A DNA stretch of 64,000 nucleotides, taken from contig NZ_LMVL02000005.1 in assembly GCF_001541345.2 (NCBI RefSeq), positions 186,001 through 250,000 on the forward strand, written 5' to 3'. Origin of the DNA: Gillisella vitis (GTDB lineage Bacteria > Pseudomonadota > Alphaproteobacteria > Rhizobiales > Rhizobiaceae). Both the position numbers and the translations under genes were made by a program. Below the pieces are notes generated by a model. The model saw nothing but the letters and a program-made list of their open reading frames with translations. It made no database searches and was not told the origin of the DNA. Below, piece after piece: positions 55,495 through 64,000 of the stretch. The stretch's first letter is position 1. Every line of letters begins with the position of its first letter.

Positions 55495-56238
55495 ATGTCA
55501 ATCGAAATCATCAGTCTGATGTTTGTCGCCGGGTTTTTCTCGGCGGTGGTCAATGCCATTGCTGGCGGCGGGACCTTCCTGACCTTCGGGGTGCTGACCC
55601 TTGTAGGCCTGCCATCGGTCACGGCCAATGCGACCTCTTCCATCATCCAGTTTCCCGGCTATATCACCTCGACACTCGCCTATCGGCGCGAAATCGCCGC
55701 CCATTGGAAAAGCGCTGCGCTGCTGTCGTTCATCTCAGCCGTGGGTTCGCTGATGGGCGCGTTGATCCTCATCTCCCTCTCCAATCCCACCTTCAGCCGC
55801 CTGGTGCCGTGGCTGTTGCTGATGGCAACGCTGGTGTTTGCGTTTGGCCCTCGGCTAAGACGCAAGGCCGATCAGCAGCACCCCGCCAACCTGCTCGGAT
55901 TGCTGTTGCAAGGCATCACCTCCATCTATGGCGGATTTTTCGGGGCGGGCATGGGCATTATGATGCTGGCCTCGCTGCAATTTGCCAGCGGTGGTGATTA
56001 CCACCATCTGAACGCGCTGAAGAACCTGCTGGCCATCGTCATCGCCGCCATTGCCATCCTGGTGTTTGCCACGGCTGGCGCGGTGTCGTGGCTGCATGCG
56101 GGCATCATGCTGCCTGCGGCGGCATTGGGTGGCTATGCTGGCGTGCACATGGCCAAACGTGCGCCGCAGACATTGCTGCGCTGGCTGGTGATCGCCGCTG
56201 GTCTGTCGCTGGCGATCTATTATTTTTTGAAAGGCTGA
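55495..56238 (+). CDS. TSUP family transporter (TauE/SafE type)
   Basis: 247-aa membrane protein with about eight segments and the duplicated TSUP architecture: [20 protein letters not shown] in the first half and [19 protein letters not shown] in the second. Members export sulfite, sulfoacetate and related anions or take up organic sulfur compounds; the substrate here is unknown. GGGGGAG stands before the ATG at 55495. The gene interrupts the usual trmD-rplS neighbourhood on the opposite strand and overlaps the trmD end by 19 bases. Confidence 0.9.
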   Translation: MSIEIISLMFVAGFFSAVVNAIAGGGTFLTFGVLTLVGLPSVTANATSSIIQFPGYITSTLAYRREIAAHWKSAALLSFISAVGSLMGALILISLSNPTFSRLVPWLLLMATLVFAFGPRLRRKADQQHPANLLGLLLQGITSIYGGFFGAGMGIMMLASLQFASGGDYHHLNALKNLLAIVIAAIAILVFATAGAVSWLHAGIMLPAAALGGYAGVHMAKRAPQTLLRWLVIAAGLSLAIYYFLKG

Positions 56239-56939
56239 TTGGCCGGGAATTGATTTTCCGGGTGCTGAGAGAGCAAATCTGGCCGCCGCTCGCGGGTTAG
56301 TGTCTCAGATTGCTCCTGGCGCCAGGCCTCGATGGCACCGTGATTGCCCGAGGTCAGCACCGATGGGATCTCGCGGCCCTCAAAGACTTGCGGGCGGGTA
56401 TAATGTGGATGTTCCAGCAATCCGCCCTCGAAGCTTTCATGCAGGCCGGACAGGTCATTGCCCATCACGCCGGGGATGATGCGCACCACGGCATCCAGAA
56501 GCGTCAGGGCCGCAGGCTCTCCGCCTGAGAGAATATAATCGCCGATGGAGACTTCCTCCAGATTGCGAGCCTCGATGACCCGCTGATCGATACCTTCAAA
56601 CCGTCCGCAGACGATCACCACGCCGCTACCGCCAGCGATGTCGCGGACTCGTTTCTGGGTGAGCGGCCTGCCCCGCGGGCTCATCAGCAGGCGGGGGCGG
56701 TCATCGTCCCCAAGGCTGTCGATGGCTCTGGCCAGCACATCCGGTTTCAGTACCATGCCTGCCCCGCCACCGGCGGGCGTGTCATCAACGCTGCGGTGCT
56801 TGTCACTGGCAAAATCGCGGATCTGCACCGCTTCCATGGCCCATTGGCCACGCTCCAGCGCCCGGCCTGCCAGCGACACGCCGAGATGCCCAGGAAACAT
56901 CTCCGGGTAGAGCGTCAGCACCGTTGCCTGAAATGTCAT
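56220..56939 (-). CDS. trmD: tRNA (guanine37-N1)-methyltransferase
   Basis: SPOUT-class enzyme that puts m1G at position 37 of tRNAs reading CNN codons, preventing +1 frameshifts. The knotted SAM site is seen in [20 protein letters not shown] and [15 protein letters not shown]. The catalytic Asp segment [12 protein letters not shown] is intact. The ATG at 56939 starts right before [16 protein letters not shown] and gives 239 aa. It directly follows rimM (one base apart). Its 3' end overlaps the convergent TSUP gene. Confidence 0.96.
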   Translation of the reverse strand: MTFQATVLTLYPEMFPGHLGVSLAGRALERGQWAMEAVQIRDFASDKHRSVDDTPAGGGAGMVLKPDVLARAIDSLGDDDRPRLLMSPRGRPLTQKRVRDIAGGSGVVIVCGRFEGIDQRVIEARNLEEVSIGDYILSGGEPAALTLLDAVVRIIPGVMGNDLSGLHESFEGGLLEHPHYTRPQVFEGREIPSVLTSGNHGAIEAWRQEQSETLTRERRPDLLSQHPENQFPANQPFKK

Positions 56940-56940
56940 A

Positions 56941-57513
56941 TCAGCGACCGCCGCTCTTCGGCTTGCCATCGGCGCTGAACGGTTCCTCGCTCCCGTCGTC
57001 CTTCAGGCCCGCCGCCTCCGGGTCGATCAACAGCTTGCCTTCCTCCAGATCGATTTGAAGCACGGCAGCTTCGGAAAACGGCACAAGAACGGGGCGTTTT
57101 CCCGGTCCTTTTACTTCCAGCAGATCGCCTGCGCCGAAATCGAACACTGCCGTTACGGTGCCGTAGCTATTGCCTTCGGCATCCACCACCGCCAGACCCT
57201 CGAGGTCGGCATAATAGAATTCATCATCATCAAGTTCTTCATCGGGCAGCGCGCTGCGCTCGATAAACAGTTCCAGTCCGTTGATGGCTTCGGCGGCGTT
57301 GCGGTCATTGATGCCACGAAAACGCACCACGACAACGGTTTTGGCCTCACGAATATCCAGCACCTCAAAGACCCGGCCATCTGCGGCATGCAGTTTGCCG
57401 TAATCGCCCAGCGCCATCGGGTCGGCGGTGAAGGACTTCACCCGCACTTCGCCACGCAGGCCCTGGGCGGCACCGATAACGGCCATCAGCACGGGATTTT
57501 CAAGCTTGGTCAT
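56941..57513 (-). CDS. rimM: Ribosome maturation factor RimM
   Basis: Assists assembly of the 30S head by binding S19. The N-terminal beta-barrel is [21 protein letters not shown] (pieces: [16 protein letters not shown]) and the C-terminal PRC barrel starts near YYADLEGL with the [16 protein letters not shown] stretch. The ATG at 57513 gives 190 aa with a polar C-terminal tail. It lies between rpsP and trmD, the classical rpsP-rimM-trmD order. Confidence 0.94.
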   Translation of the reverse strand: MTKLENPVLMAVIGAAQGLRGEVRVKSFTADPMALGDYGKLHAADGRVFEVLDIREAKTVVVVRFRGINDRNAAEAINGLELFIERSALPDEELDDDEFYYADLEGLAVVDAEGNSYGTVTAVFDFGAGDLLEVKGPGKRPVLVPFSEAAVLQIDLEEGKLLIDPEAAGLKDDGSEEPFSADGKPKSGGR

Positions 57514-57637
57514 GGCGGATGCAGGTCCTTGGCGAAAGTCGGGGGCTGTTTGAAATTGGGTAGAAGCGAAAGAAGGATAAACGACAAACGGGCGACATGA
57601 AACCATGCCGCCCGTCGGTCAAATCATTTCAAACCGA

Positions 57638-58009
57638 TTATTCAGCGGCTTCGGCAGTCGCAGCAGCCAGGGCATCAGCCTTCTGCTTCTTTTCAGCCAG
57701 ACGCTCAACAGCGCGCTTGCCGGGCTTTGCCTTTTCAGGGTTGCTGCGTGCAGCGCGTTCAGCCAGGCCAGCTTCTGCAAGGAACTTCAGAACGCGGTCG
57801 GTCGGCTGTGCGCCCTTGGCAATCCATTCCTTGATACGGTCAGCGTTCAGTTCAACGCGCTTTTCATTGTCCTTGCCGAGCATTGGGTTCCAGGAACCAA
57901 CCTTTTCCAGGAAACGGCCATCGCGTGGGCTGCGGGCATCGGCGATAACGATCTGGTAGTAAGGACGCTTCTTGGAACCGCCGCGGGCGAGACGAATCTT
58001 GAGGGACAT
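57638..58009 (-). CDS. rpsP: 30S ribosomal protein S16
   Basis: Assembly protein of the 30S body. The N-terminus [20 protein letters not shown] and the [14 protein letters not shown] segment are unmistakable. After the core of about 80 residues comes an Ala/Lys-rich tail of 40 residues, so the protein (123 aa) is longer than that of E. coli (82 aa). This echoes the tail on L19 in the same cluster. It is followed by rimM after 124 bases. Confidence 0.97.
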
Positions 58010-58073
58010 GGGTATACTCCTTGGTTTTTAACCGGCGCGGTCTGTTGCGTCCGGTGTGTTGTTGAGGCCGCCG

Positions 58074-58406
58074 TCAGGCGGTCTGTTCCGTTTGACTGCT
58101 ATGTTCAGCCGCAATGGCTTCATGATGCCGGATAACTTCCTTGATGATGAAATTCAGGAAAGTCTCGGCAAAATCCGGGTCGAGTTGAGCGTCCTTGGCA
58201 AGCTGCCGCAAACGTCCGATCTGGTATTCTTCCCGCGCCGGATCGGCGGACGGAAGGTCGTATTTGGCTTTCAGCACGCCCACTGCCTGCGTGCAGCGGA
58301 AGCGTTCGGCCAGCATATGCACCAGTGCCGCGTCGATATTGTCAATCGACTGGCGGTAACCGGCCAGTTCCTGTCTGATGGTGGTATCAAACACGGGATG
58401 GGACAT
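58074..58406 (-). CDS. Chorismate mutase, AroQ class
   Basis: 110-aa all-helical chorismate mutase that makes prephenate for phenylalanine and tyrosine. Typical residues are Arg near YRQSIDNIDAALVHMLAERF, Arg/Lys in CTQAVGVLKAKYDLP, ARE in DPAREEYQIGRL and the C-terminal helix EVIRHHE. The active site seems complete. It lies between ffh and rpsP on the same strand, twelve bases after ffh, an arrangement familiar in Rhizobiaceae. No regulatory domain is attached. Confidence 0.93.
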   Translation of the reverse strand: MSHPVFDTTIRQELAGYRQSIDNIDAALVHMLAERFRCTQAVGVLKAKYDLPSADPAREEYQIGRLRQLAKDAQLDPDFAETFLNFIIKEVIRHHEAIAAEHSSQTEQTA

Positions 58407-58418
58407 TGGCAGCTATCC

Positions 58419-59999
58419 TCACTTCTTCTTTGGGAGACCGGGAAGGCCGGGAAAGCCTCCACCAAGACCGGGCAATTTTCCACCACCCAGACCGGGAAGT
58501 CCGCCACCCATTCCACCTGCCAGGCCACCAAGGCCCGGCGGCGGCTTGATACCAGCGGCTTCAGCCTGGCGCGCCAAGGCTTCCAGCTGCTTGGGGTCCA
58601 TGGAGCTGAGATCCGGCATACCGCCCATCCCCCCCATTCCGCCCATGCCCATCTTTCCGGCGAGGCCGCCCATCAGCTGCTTCATCATGCCGCCGCCCTT
58701 CTTGCCGCCCATCATTTTCATCATGTCGGCCATCTGGCGGTGCATTTTCAAAAGCTTGTTGATCTCGGAGGCATCGGTGCCGGAACCCTTGGCAATGCGC
58801 TTCTTGCGGGAATGCTTAAGGATATCGGGATTGGTGCGCTCGGCCTTGGTCATCGACGAGATGATGGCAATCTGGCGGCCAAACATCTTGTCGTCCATGC
58901 CTGACGCCGCCATCTTGTCCTTCATTCCGGCCATGCCGGGCATCAGGCCCATGATGCCGCCCATGCCGCCCATTTTCTGCATCTGGCGCAGCTGGTCGGC
59001 CAGGTCATCGAGGTCGAACTTGCCCTTGGCCATCTTGGCGGCCATGGCGGCGGCCTTTTCGGCATCGATATTTTCGGCGGCCTTTTCGACCAGCGAAACG
59101 ATGTCGCCCATGCCGAGAATACGGTCGGCGATCCGGCGTGGATGGAATTCATCCAGTTCCGTCATCTTTTCGCCAACGCCGATCAGCTTGATCGGCTTGC
59201 CGGTGATGGCACGCATCGACAGGGCAGCACCGCCACGGCCATCGCCGTCCATGCGGGTCAGAACCAGGCCAGTAATACCGACCCGCTCATCGAAATTGCG
59301 GGCGAGATTGACGGCGTCCTGACCGGTTAGCGCATCGGCGACCAGCAGGATTTCGTGCGGCTTGGCATTCTTCTTGATGTCGGCCATTTCGACCATCAAG
59401 GGCTCGTCGATGTGTGTGCGGCCTGCGGTGTCGAGAATGACCACGTCATGGCCGCCCAGCTTGGCGGCCTGCACGGCACGGCTGGCAATATCGGTCGGTG
59501 ACTGGCCGGCAATGATCGGCAGTGTATCGACGCCGGTCTGCACGCCCAATTGCCGCAACTGTTCCTGGGCGGCGGGACGGCGGGTGTCCAGCGAGGCCAT
59601 CAGGACTTTCTTGCGATCGCGGTCGGTCAACCGCTTGGCGATCTTGCCGGTCGTGGTGGTTTTACCGGAGCCCTGGAGGCCGACCATCATGATCACGACG
59701 GGTGCCGGGGCGTGCAGGTCGATGGAAACGCCTTCGGCGCCCAGCATGTCGACCAATTCGTCATGGACGATCTTGACCACCATCTGGCCGGGCTTGATGG
59801 CTTTCAAAACGGCGGCACCAACCGCCTTTTCCCGCACTTTGTCGGTAAAGCTGCGCACCACTTCCAACGCGACGTCGGCTTCCAGCAGGGCGCGGCGAAC
59901 CTCCCGCAGGGCGGCGGAAACATCGGCTTCCGACAACGCGCCACGGCCGGTCAGTCCATTCAAGATGGAGCCAAGGCGGTCCTGCAGGTTCTCAAACAT
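58419..59999 (-). CDS. ffh: Signal recognition particle protein Ffh
   Basis: SRP54 GTPase that binds 4.5S RNA and hydrophobic signal sequences and docks with FtsY at the membrane. N domain: about residues 1-90 (LNGLTGRGALSEADV). G domain: P-loop GLQGSGKTTT, DTAGR and TRMDGDGRGGAALS. M domain: Met-rich, with IGMGDIVSLVEK-like N-terminus (here RILGMGDIVSLVEKA). The C-terminal tail of about 60 residues is extremely rich in Gly and Met (GGMGGMGGMP). The ATG at 59999 gives 526 aa. An upstream ATG at 60071 is unlikely. Confidence 0.96.
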   Translation of the reverse strand: MFENLQDRLGSILNGLTGRGALSEADVSAALREVRRALLEADVALEVVRSFTDKVREKAVGAAVLKAIKPGQMVVKIVHDELVDMLGAEGVSIDLHAPAPVVIMMVGLQGSGKTTTTGKIAKRLTDRDRKKVLMASLDTRRPAAQEQLRQLGVQTGVDTLPIIAGQSPTDIASRAVQAAKLGGHDVVILDTAGRTHIDEPLMVEMADIKKNAKPHEILLVADALTGQDAVNLARNFDERVGITGLVLTRMDGDGRGGAALSMRAITGKPIKLIGVGEKMTELDEFHPRRIADRILGMGDIVSLVEKAAENIDAEKAAAMAAKMAKGKFDLDDLADQLRQMQKMGGMGGIMGLMPGMAGMKDKMAASGMDDKMFGRQIAIISSMTKAERTNPDILKHSRKKRIAKGSGTDASEINKLLKMHRQMADMMKMMGGKKGGGMMKQLMGGLAGKMGMGGMGGMGGMPDLSSMDPKQLEALARQAEAAGIKPPPGLGGLAGGMGGGLPGLGGGKLPGLGGGFPGLPGLPKKK

Positions 60000-60254
60000 C
60001 GCATCATCCTCATGGGTTGGGTTGCCCCAAACCTCGGGTTTTCCTGTGCCAAAAACAAGACGCAAAGCCAAAAATCACCCGAGGGCGCATCGCGCTGTCG
60101 GGTGTTGACCTCCGGGAACTCTTTATACCTTTACGGGTCCCGGTCGGCGGCTCGGAGTCATGTCTCGTCGCAGATTTGGGAGGGGTAAACAGCAAAATGC
60201 CGCAGGAGTCAAGAATGCTTTGCCTTGAGCAGTGCGGGGGAGGGCCTTGGTGTC

Positions 60255-60848
60255 TTACTGTTTTGCATAACGCTCGCTGTACTCGGCCTCATAGAAGGCC
60301 AGCCTGTCATGCCATTGCATAATCGACTGGCCATCTCCGCCTGCATTTGCCTGGTTTGCGAGTTTCTGAACCCATTGTCCGGCCTCCTGCGAGAATTCGT
60401 AGACGGTAAGGCCGTGTTGCTCGAGAACCTTTTGCGGGTCGACGCCGAATTTAACAGCCGCTTGCAGGTGGCCTTGAACTCTCGCATAGTCTTCAAAGGT
60501 CGCAAGCTTGCCTTTCTGTGCCACTTGCATCGGGGCTTTGGCAAAGCGACCGCTGTTGGGATTGGCAAATGCCTCTCCATAGAGACGGGAGAATTCGCGT
60601 TGCGGATCGGGCGATTCTTTCCATGCCTTGGTAAAGCCGGCATCGATTTCCTGAAATTGGGCATCGGTCACGCCCAGTATGTTCTCAACCTCGCTTTTGT
60701 CCATAGTGTTGGCGATACGGGCGTTGGCTGCTGCCCATTCTTCAAAGGTCACGCCATGAATGGGGGCTGGGATATCTTGCGCCGAGGCTGGCAGGGCAGA
60801 CGCAAAAGCCAAGGACGTGATCAGAACAGCTATTTTTATCAAATACAT
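60255..60848 (-). CDS. Secreted hypothetical protein
   Basis: 197-aa protein with a convincing Sec signal peptide ending PASAQDIP. The mature part is probably helical: FEEWAAANARIANTMDKSEV, then NILGVTDAQFQEIDAGFTKAW (in pieces), later FEDYARVQGHLQAAVKFG and GQWVQKLANQ. I do not recognise a family with confidence. AGGA precedes the ATG. It stands alone between ffh and an MBL-fold gene on the opposite strand, with no neighbour that suggests a role. Confidence 0.72.
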   Translation of the reverse strand: MYLIKIAVLITSLAFASALPASAQDIPAPIHGVTFEEWAAANARIANTMDKSEVENILGVTDAQFQEIDAGFTKAWKESPDPQREFSRLYGEAFANPNSGRFAKAPMQVAQKGKLATFEDYARVQGHLQAAVKFGVDPQKVLEQHGLTVYEFSQEAGQWVQKLANQANAGGDGQSIMQWHDRLAFYEAEYSERYAKQ

Positions 60849-60888
60849 ACATATGTCCTATTTGCCAAAAAACGGTTGTAATCCATAT

Positions 60889-60950
60889 CTAGCGTTTATC
60901 AGGGAAAAGTGGAGCCGGTTTTCTCGAAAAGATAAATGAAAACAAGAGCA
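60889..60950. repeat. Possible diverged copy of repeat family A
   Basis: GGGAAAAGTGGAGCCGGTTT (60902-60921) resembles the AAAAGTG-N-AAGCGGTTTT core of the copies at 14205 and 44496. The flanks are diverged, so membership is tentative. Confidence 0.4.
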
Positions 60951-61013
60951 CCGAGAGTCTCTCGGTTATTGTGACTTCCTGGGGAGTCATCGATTTTAAC
61001 AATTGAAGATGTC

Positions 61014-62009
61014 ATGATAAAAAATCCCTATTATCGCGGTCCGGTTTCCGACCATTTTGATGGAACCCGTTTTTTCAATCCTGGCGGTATCGTGCCCTTC
61101 GGCTTTACCTCCGTCATGCGCTGGAAGCTCAAAGGTCAGCGTGCTCGCTGGCCCAAGCAGGTCGAGTTGCCGGAAGGGCAGGCTCGGCCTCTGCCGCGTG
61201 TCGAGGGCAAGGATCTGCGGGTCACCATGATCGGCCATGCCTCGATGCTGATCCAGGTCGGTGGACTCAATATTCTGACAGATCCTGTCTGGTCCGACCG
61301 GGCCAGTCCGGTGGCATTTGCCGGACCGAAGCGAGCGATCGCGCCGGGAATTCGGCTGAACGACCTGCCGTCCATCGATGTGGTATTGATCACCCATAAT
61401 CATTACGATCATCTCGACGGAAGGACGCTTGCGCGCCTGCATCACGCATTTGCGCCGCATTTCGTTACGCCATTGGGCAATGATGTCACCATTCGCCGCG
61501 CCGTGCCTCTGGCCCATGTCAGCGTGCTGGACTGGGGGCAGCATCTGGTGGTCAGCGCCGATGTCCGTGTCACCGCAGAACCCTGCCATCACTGGTCGGC
61601 GCGGGGGGCAAGGGATCGGCGCATGGCGCTGTGGGCGGCCTTTGTGCTCGAAACGCCGGCCGGCAAGATCTATCATATTGGCGATACTGGCTTTCACGAG
61701 GGCATCAATTACCGGGCAGCGGCCCGGAAATATGGCGGTTTCCGGCTGGCTAACCTACCGATCGGCGCCTATGAGCCGCGCTGGTTCATGCGCGGCCAGC
61801 ATCAGAACCCCCAGGAAGCGGTGGAGGGGTTTACGCTCTGCAATGCCTCTTTTGCCGTTGGCCATCATTTCGGAACGTTTCAACTGACCGACGAGCCGAT
61901 CACGGAGCCGGTGGACCATCTGGCCGCCGCGTTGGAAGCGGCGGGTATTGCGCCCGAACGGTTCCGGCCTTTGCAGGCTGGCCAGGTGTTTGATGTGCCT
62001 GCCGGTTGA
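61014..62009 (+). CDS. MBL-fold metallo-hydrolase, NAPE-PLD/UlaG-like
   Basis: 331-aa enzyme of the metallo-beta-lactamase superfamily. The metal motif is THNHYDHLD (H-x-H-x-D-H), with further ligands at [18 protein letters not shown] and VGHHFGTFQ. The arrangement, with the HWS segment and [16 protein letters not shown], resembles the N-acyl-phosphatidylethanolamine phospholipase D group, so a lipid phosphodiester substrate is possible. No signal peptide is present. It ends 70 bases before dapF. Confidence 0.88.
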   Translation: MIKNPYYRGPVSDHFDGTRFFNPGGIVPFGFTSVMRWKLKGQRARWPKQVELPEGQARPLPRVEGKDLRVTMIGHASMLIQVGGLNILTDPVWSDRASPVAFAGPKRAIAPGIRLNDLPSIDVVLITHNHYDHLDGRTLARLHHAFAPHFVTPLGNDVTIRRAVPLAHVSVLDWGQHLVVSADVRVTAEPCHHWSARGARDRRMALWAAFVLETPAGKIYHIGDTGFHEGINYRAAARKYGGFRLANLPIGAYEPRWFMRGQHQNPQEAVEGFTLCNASFAVGHHFGTFQLTDEPITEPVDHLAAALEAAGIAPERFRPLQAGQVFDVPAG

Positions 62010-62079
62010 TCCCGCTGCCACTGGTAATTCCAGTGAAATTGCGCCATATAGCGCTCAACAACCGCAGGACAGGAAGGCT

Positions 62080-62991
62080 ATGGGCAATCGGGTCGAATTC
62101 GCGAAGATGAACGGGCTTGGCAACAAGATCCTGGTCGTCGACATGCGCGGCCGCGCCGACCGCGTCACGCCGCAGGCGGCCATTGCGCTGGCGGGTGATG
62201 CTGAAACCCATTTCGACCAGATCATGGCGATCCACGATCCCAAGCTGGCGGGTACCTTCGCCTATATCGACATTATCAATTGCGATGGCACGCTGGCGCA
62301 GGCCTGCGGCAACGGCACACGCTGCGTGGTGCAGGCCCTGTCGGCGGAAACCGGCTTGAAGGCTTTCACCTTCCAGACGCTGGCTGGCATTCTCAACGCC
62401 GTCGAGCATGAAGATGGCACGGTGTCCGTCGATATGGGCTCACCTGTGTTCGACTGGAACCGCATCCCGCTGTCGGAAGAGTTTCACGATACCAGCCGGA
62501 TCGAATTGCAGATCGGGCCGATTGATGCGCCGGTGCTGCATTCGCCTGCCGTGATGTCGATGGGCAATCCGCATGCGGTATTCTGGGTGGACCGTGACCC
62601 GATGTCCTATGATCTGGAACGGTTCGGGCCGCTGCTCGAAAACCATCCGCTGTTTCCTGAAAAGGCCAATATTACATTGGCGCAGGTCACATCCAAGACC
62701 GCGATGACCACCCGTACCTGGGAGCGCGGCGCCGGGCTGACGCTGGCCTGCGGTTCCGCTGCTTGTGCCGCCGGGGTTTCCGCAGCCCGCACCGGGCGCA
62801 CCGAGCGCAAAGTGACGATCACCGTCGCCTCCAGCCCCAATCGCCAGGCCCTCGACATCGAATGGCGCGAGCGTGACGGGCATGTGATCATGACGGGTGC
62901 GGCAGAATGGGAATGGGCTGGACAGCTCGATCCGCAGACCGGCGCCTGGCAGCGCGAGCAGCAGGCGGGCCACGAGGCCTCGGTCTCGTGA
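62080..62991 (+). CDS. dapF: Diaminopimelate epimerase
   Basis: PLP-independent racemase that converts LL- to meso-diaminopimelate for peptidoglycan and lysine. The two catalytic cysteines are in QACGNGTRC and [11 protein letters not shown], both intact. The N-terminal [13 protein letters not shown] is typical. AGGAAGG stands before the ATG at 62080, which gives 303 aa; the frame continues upstream into the MBL gene but without support. Its stop overlaps the mtaB GTG start, so the two are translationally coupled. Confidence 0.96.
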   Translation: MGNRVEFAKMNGLGNKILVVDMRGRADRVTPQAAIALAGDAETHFDQIMAIHDPKLAGTFAYIDIINCDGTLAQACGNGTRCVVQALSAETGLKAFTFQTLAGILNAVEHEDGTVSVDMGSPVFDWNRIPLSEEFHDTSRIELQIGPIDAPVLHSPAVMSMGNPHAVFWVDRDPMSYDLERFGPLLENHPLFPEKANITLAQVTSKTAMTTRTWERGAGLTLACGSAACAAGVSAARTGRTERKVTITVASSPNRQALDIEWRERDGHVIMTGAAEWEWAGQLDPQTGAWQREQQAGHEASVS

Positions 62992-64000
62992 GCGACATAA
63001 ACGTCATCACCTTCGGCTGCCGCCTCAATACCTACGAATCGGAAGTGATGAAGGCGGAGGCCGAAAAGGCGGGCCTTGACCAGACTATTCTGGTCAATAC
63101 CTGTGCGGTGACGGGCGAGGCGGTGCGTCAGGCCCGCCAGGCCATCCGCCGCGCCCGGCGTGAAAACCCGCAGGCGCGGATTATCGTGACCGGCTGTGCC
63201 GCCCAGACCGACGCCGCAGGCTTTGCCGCCATGCCGGAAGTGGATCTTGTGCTGGGCAATGAGGAAAAGCTGAAGGCTGAACATTACCGCGCTTTGCCTG
63301 ACTTCGGGGTGGCTGCGGCGGAAAAGCTGCGGGTCAACGATATCATGAGCGTGACAGAGACCGCGCCGCAAATGGTCAGCCATATAGACGGCCATGTGCG
63401 TGGTTTCCTTCAGGTGCAGAACGGCTGCGACCATCGCTGCACCTTCTGCATCATCCCCTATGGACGGGGCAATTCGCGCTCCGTGCCGATGGGGGCCGTG
63501 GTGGAACAGGCCCGCAAGCTGGTGGAAAACGGCTACCGCGAAGTGGTGCTGACCGGCGTGGATGCCACCAGCTACGGCGCCGATCTGCCCGGCCAGCCCA
63601 GCCTGGGCCTGCTGGCAAAAACGCTGTTGAAACAGGTGCCTGACATTCTGCGTCTGCGGCTGTCCTCCATCGATAGTATTGAGGTTGACCGCCACTTGAT
63701 CGACCTGATCGCCGAAGAGCCGCGCTTCATGCCGCATCTGCATCTGTCGTTGCAGCATGGTGACGACATGATCCTGAAGCGGATGAAGCGCCGCCATTCA
63801 CGGGCGGATGCCTTGGGGTTTGCGACACAGGTCCGCGCCCTGCGGCCCGATTTCAGCTTTGGTGCTGATATGATTGCCGGGTTCCCGACCGAAACCGAGG
63901 AGATGGCGGCAAATTCCGCTCGTCTGGCGCAAGAGATCGGCATCGCCCATCTGCATGTCTTTCCTTATAGCCCAAGGCCCGGCACACCGGCTGCCCGAAT
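62988..64000 (+). CDS. mtaB: tRNA t6A37 methylthiotransferase MtaB (partial, runs off the window)
   Basis: Radical-SAM enzyme that converts t6A to ms2t6A at position 37 of tRNAs reading ANN codons. The frame from the GTG at 62988 is open to the end of the window (337 codons). The N-terminal UPF0004 cysteines lie in TFGCRLN, NTCAVTG and TGCAAQT. The radical-SAM cluster motif is CDHRCTFC with IIPYGRG after it, and [10 protein letters not shown] and LSSID follow. The C-terminal TRAM part is missing because the window ends. The start overlaps the dapF stop by three bases. Confidence 0.94.
   Translation, partial: MSDINVITFGCRLNTYESEVMKAEAEKAGLDQTILVNTCAVTGEAVRQARQAIRRARRENPQARIIVTGCAAQTDAAGFAAMPEVDLVLGNEEKLKAEHYRALPDFGVAAAEKLRVNDIMSVTETAPQMVSHIDGHVRGFLQVQNGCDHRCTFCIIPYGRGNSRSVPMGAVVEQARKLVENGYREVVLTGVDATSYGADLPGQPSLGLLAKTLLKQVPDILRLRLSSIDSIEVDRHLIDLIAEEPRFMPHLHLSLQHGDDMILKRMKRRHSRADALGFATQVRALRPDFSFGADMIAGFPTETEEMAANSARLAQEIGIAHLHVFPYSPRPGTPAAR

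Overview
The window reads as chromosomal DNA of an alphaproteobacterium of the family Rhizobiaceae (Agrobacterium/Allorhizobium/Rhizobium type). Several signs agree: the gene order obgE-proB-proA-nadD-rsfS-rlmH; an rpoH2-type sigma factor behind an EcfG-type (GGAAC-N16-CGTT) promoter; a SAM-II riboswitch before metA; a full CtrA box before ftsK; an ICE/Irr-like palindrome before bfr; and two families of short intergenic repeats of rhizobial style. Gene content is almost entirely core metabolism and housekeeping. I see no prophage, transposase, CRISPR array, plasmid origin or recognisable defence island.

Layout. 0-5.4 kb: obgE, proB, proA, nadD, rsfS, rlmH, tightly packed on the + strand. 5.4-6.6 kb: iron genes (Bfd-like [2Fe-2S] protein, bacterioferritin). 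6.6-9.9 kb: htpG (-) and rpoH2 (+). 10-15.6 kb: an M48 lipoprotein protease, then the thiBPQ thiamine transporter behind a TPP riboswitch; a dispersed repeat sits at the thiB/thiP junction. 15.8-19.2 kb: the most accessory-looking stretch, with an unrecognised 246-aa protein, an SbmA/BacA-like ABC protein whose ATPase motifs are all degenerate, an orphan terminator and a small hypothetical gene. 19.3-22.6 kb (-): thiN-uup, rpsU and a small conserved gene. 23-26.7 kb: a MoxR ATPase and its VWA partner, separated by metA and a GNAT gene. 26.8-29.6 kb: aldose epimerase, an MFS transporter, tRNA-Gly(GCC). 29.9-34.9 kb: prolyl-tRNA editing protein, CnoX-like thioredoxin-TPR, LON-domain protein, Trm112, a ubiquinone hydroxylase (-), tesB. 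35-41.5 kb: glnK-amtB (sigma54-like promoter), ftsK, lolA, xthA. 41.6-46 kb: cNMP-binding protein, CenR-like regulator, L,D-transpeptidase, aldo/keto reductase, leuC. 46.4-49.4 kb: two divergent glycosyltransferases. 49.4-51 kb: amino-acid ABC permease and binding protein. 51.1-54.5 kb (-): copper locus (CopD, CopC, PepSY membrane protein, small Cys-rich protein). 54.7-60 kb (-): rplS, trmD, rimM, rpsP, chorismate mutase and ffh, with a TSUP exporter lying between rplS and trmD. 60.2-64 kb: secreted hypothetical protein, MBL-fold hydrolase, dapF and mtaB (cut by the window end).

How it fits together. Thiamine supply is split between uptake (TPP-riboswitch-controlled thiBPQ) and pyrophosphorylation (thiN). 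Methionine synthesis starts at a SAM-II-controlled MetA whose Glu111 predicts acetyl-CoA use. Iron storage, nitrogen sensing/ammonium entry, the general stress response and the cell cycle each show a recognisable cis-element at the expected gene. The items I would look at first are the unknown protein plus degenerate ABC protein at 15.8-18.5 kb, the repeat-derived N-terminus of ThiP, and the orphan terminator at 18.73-18.78 kb that may end a small RNA.
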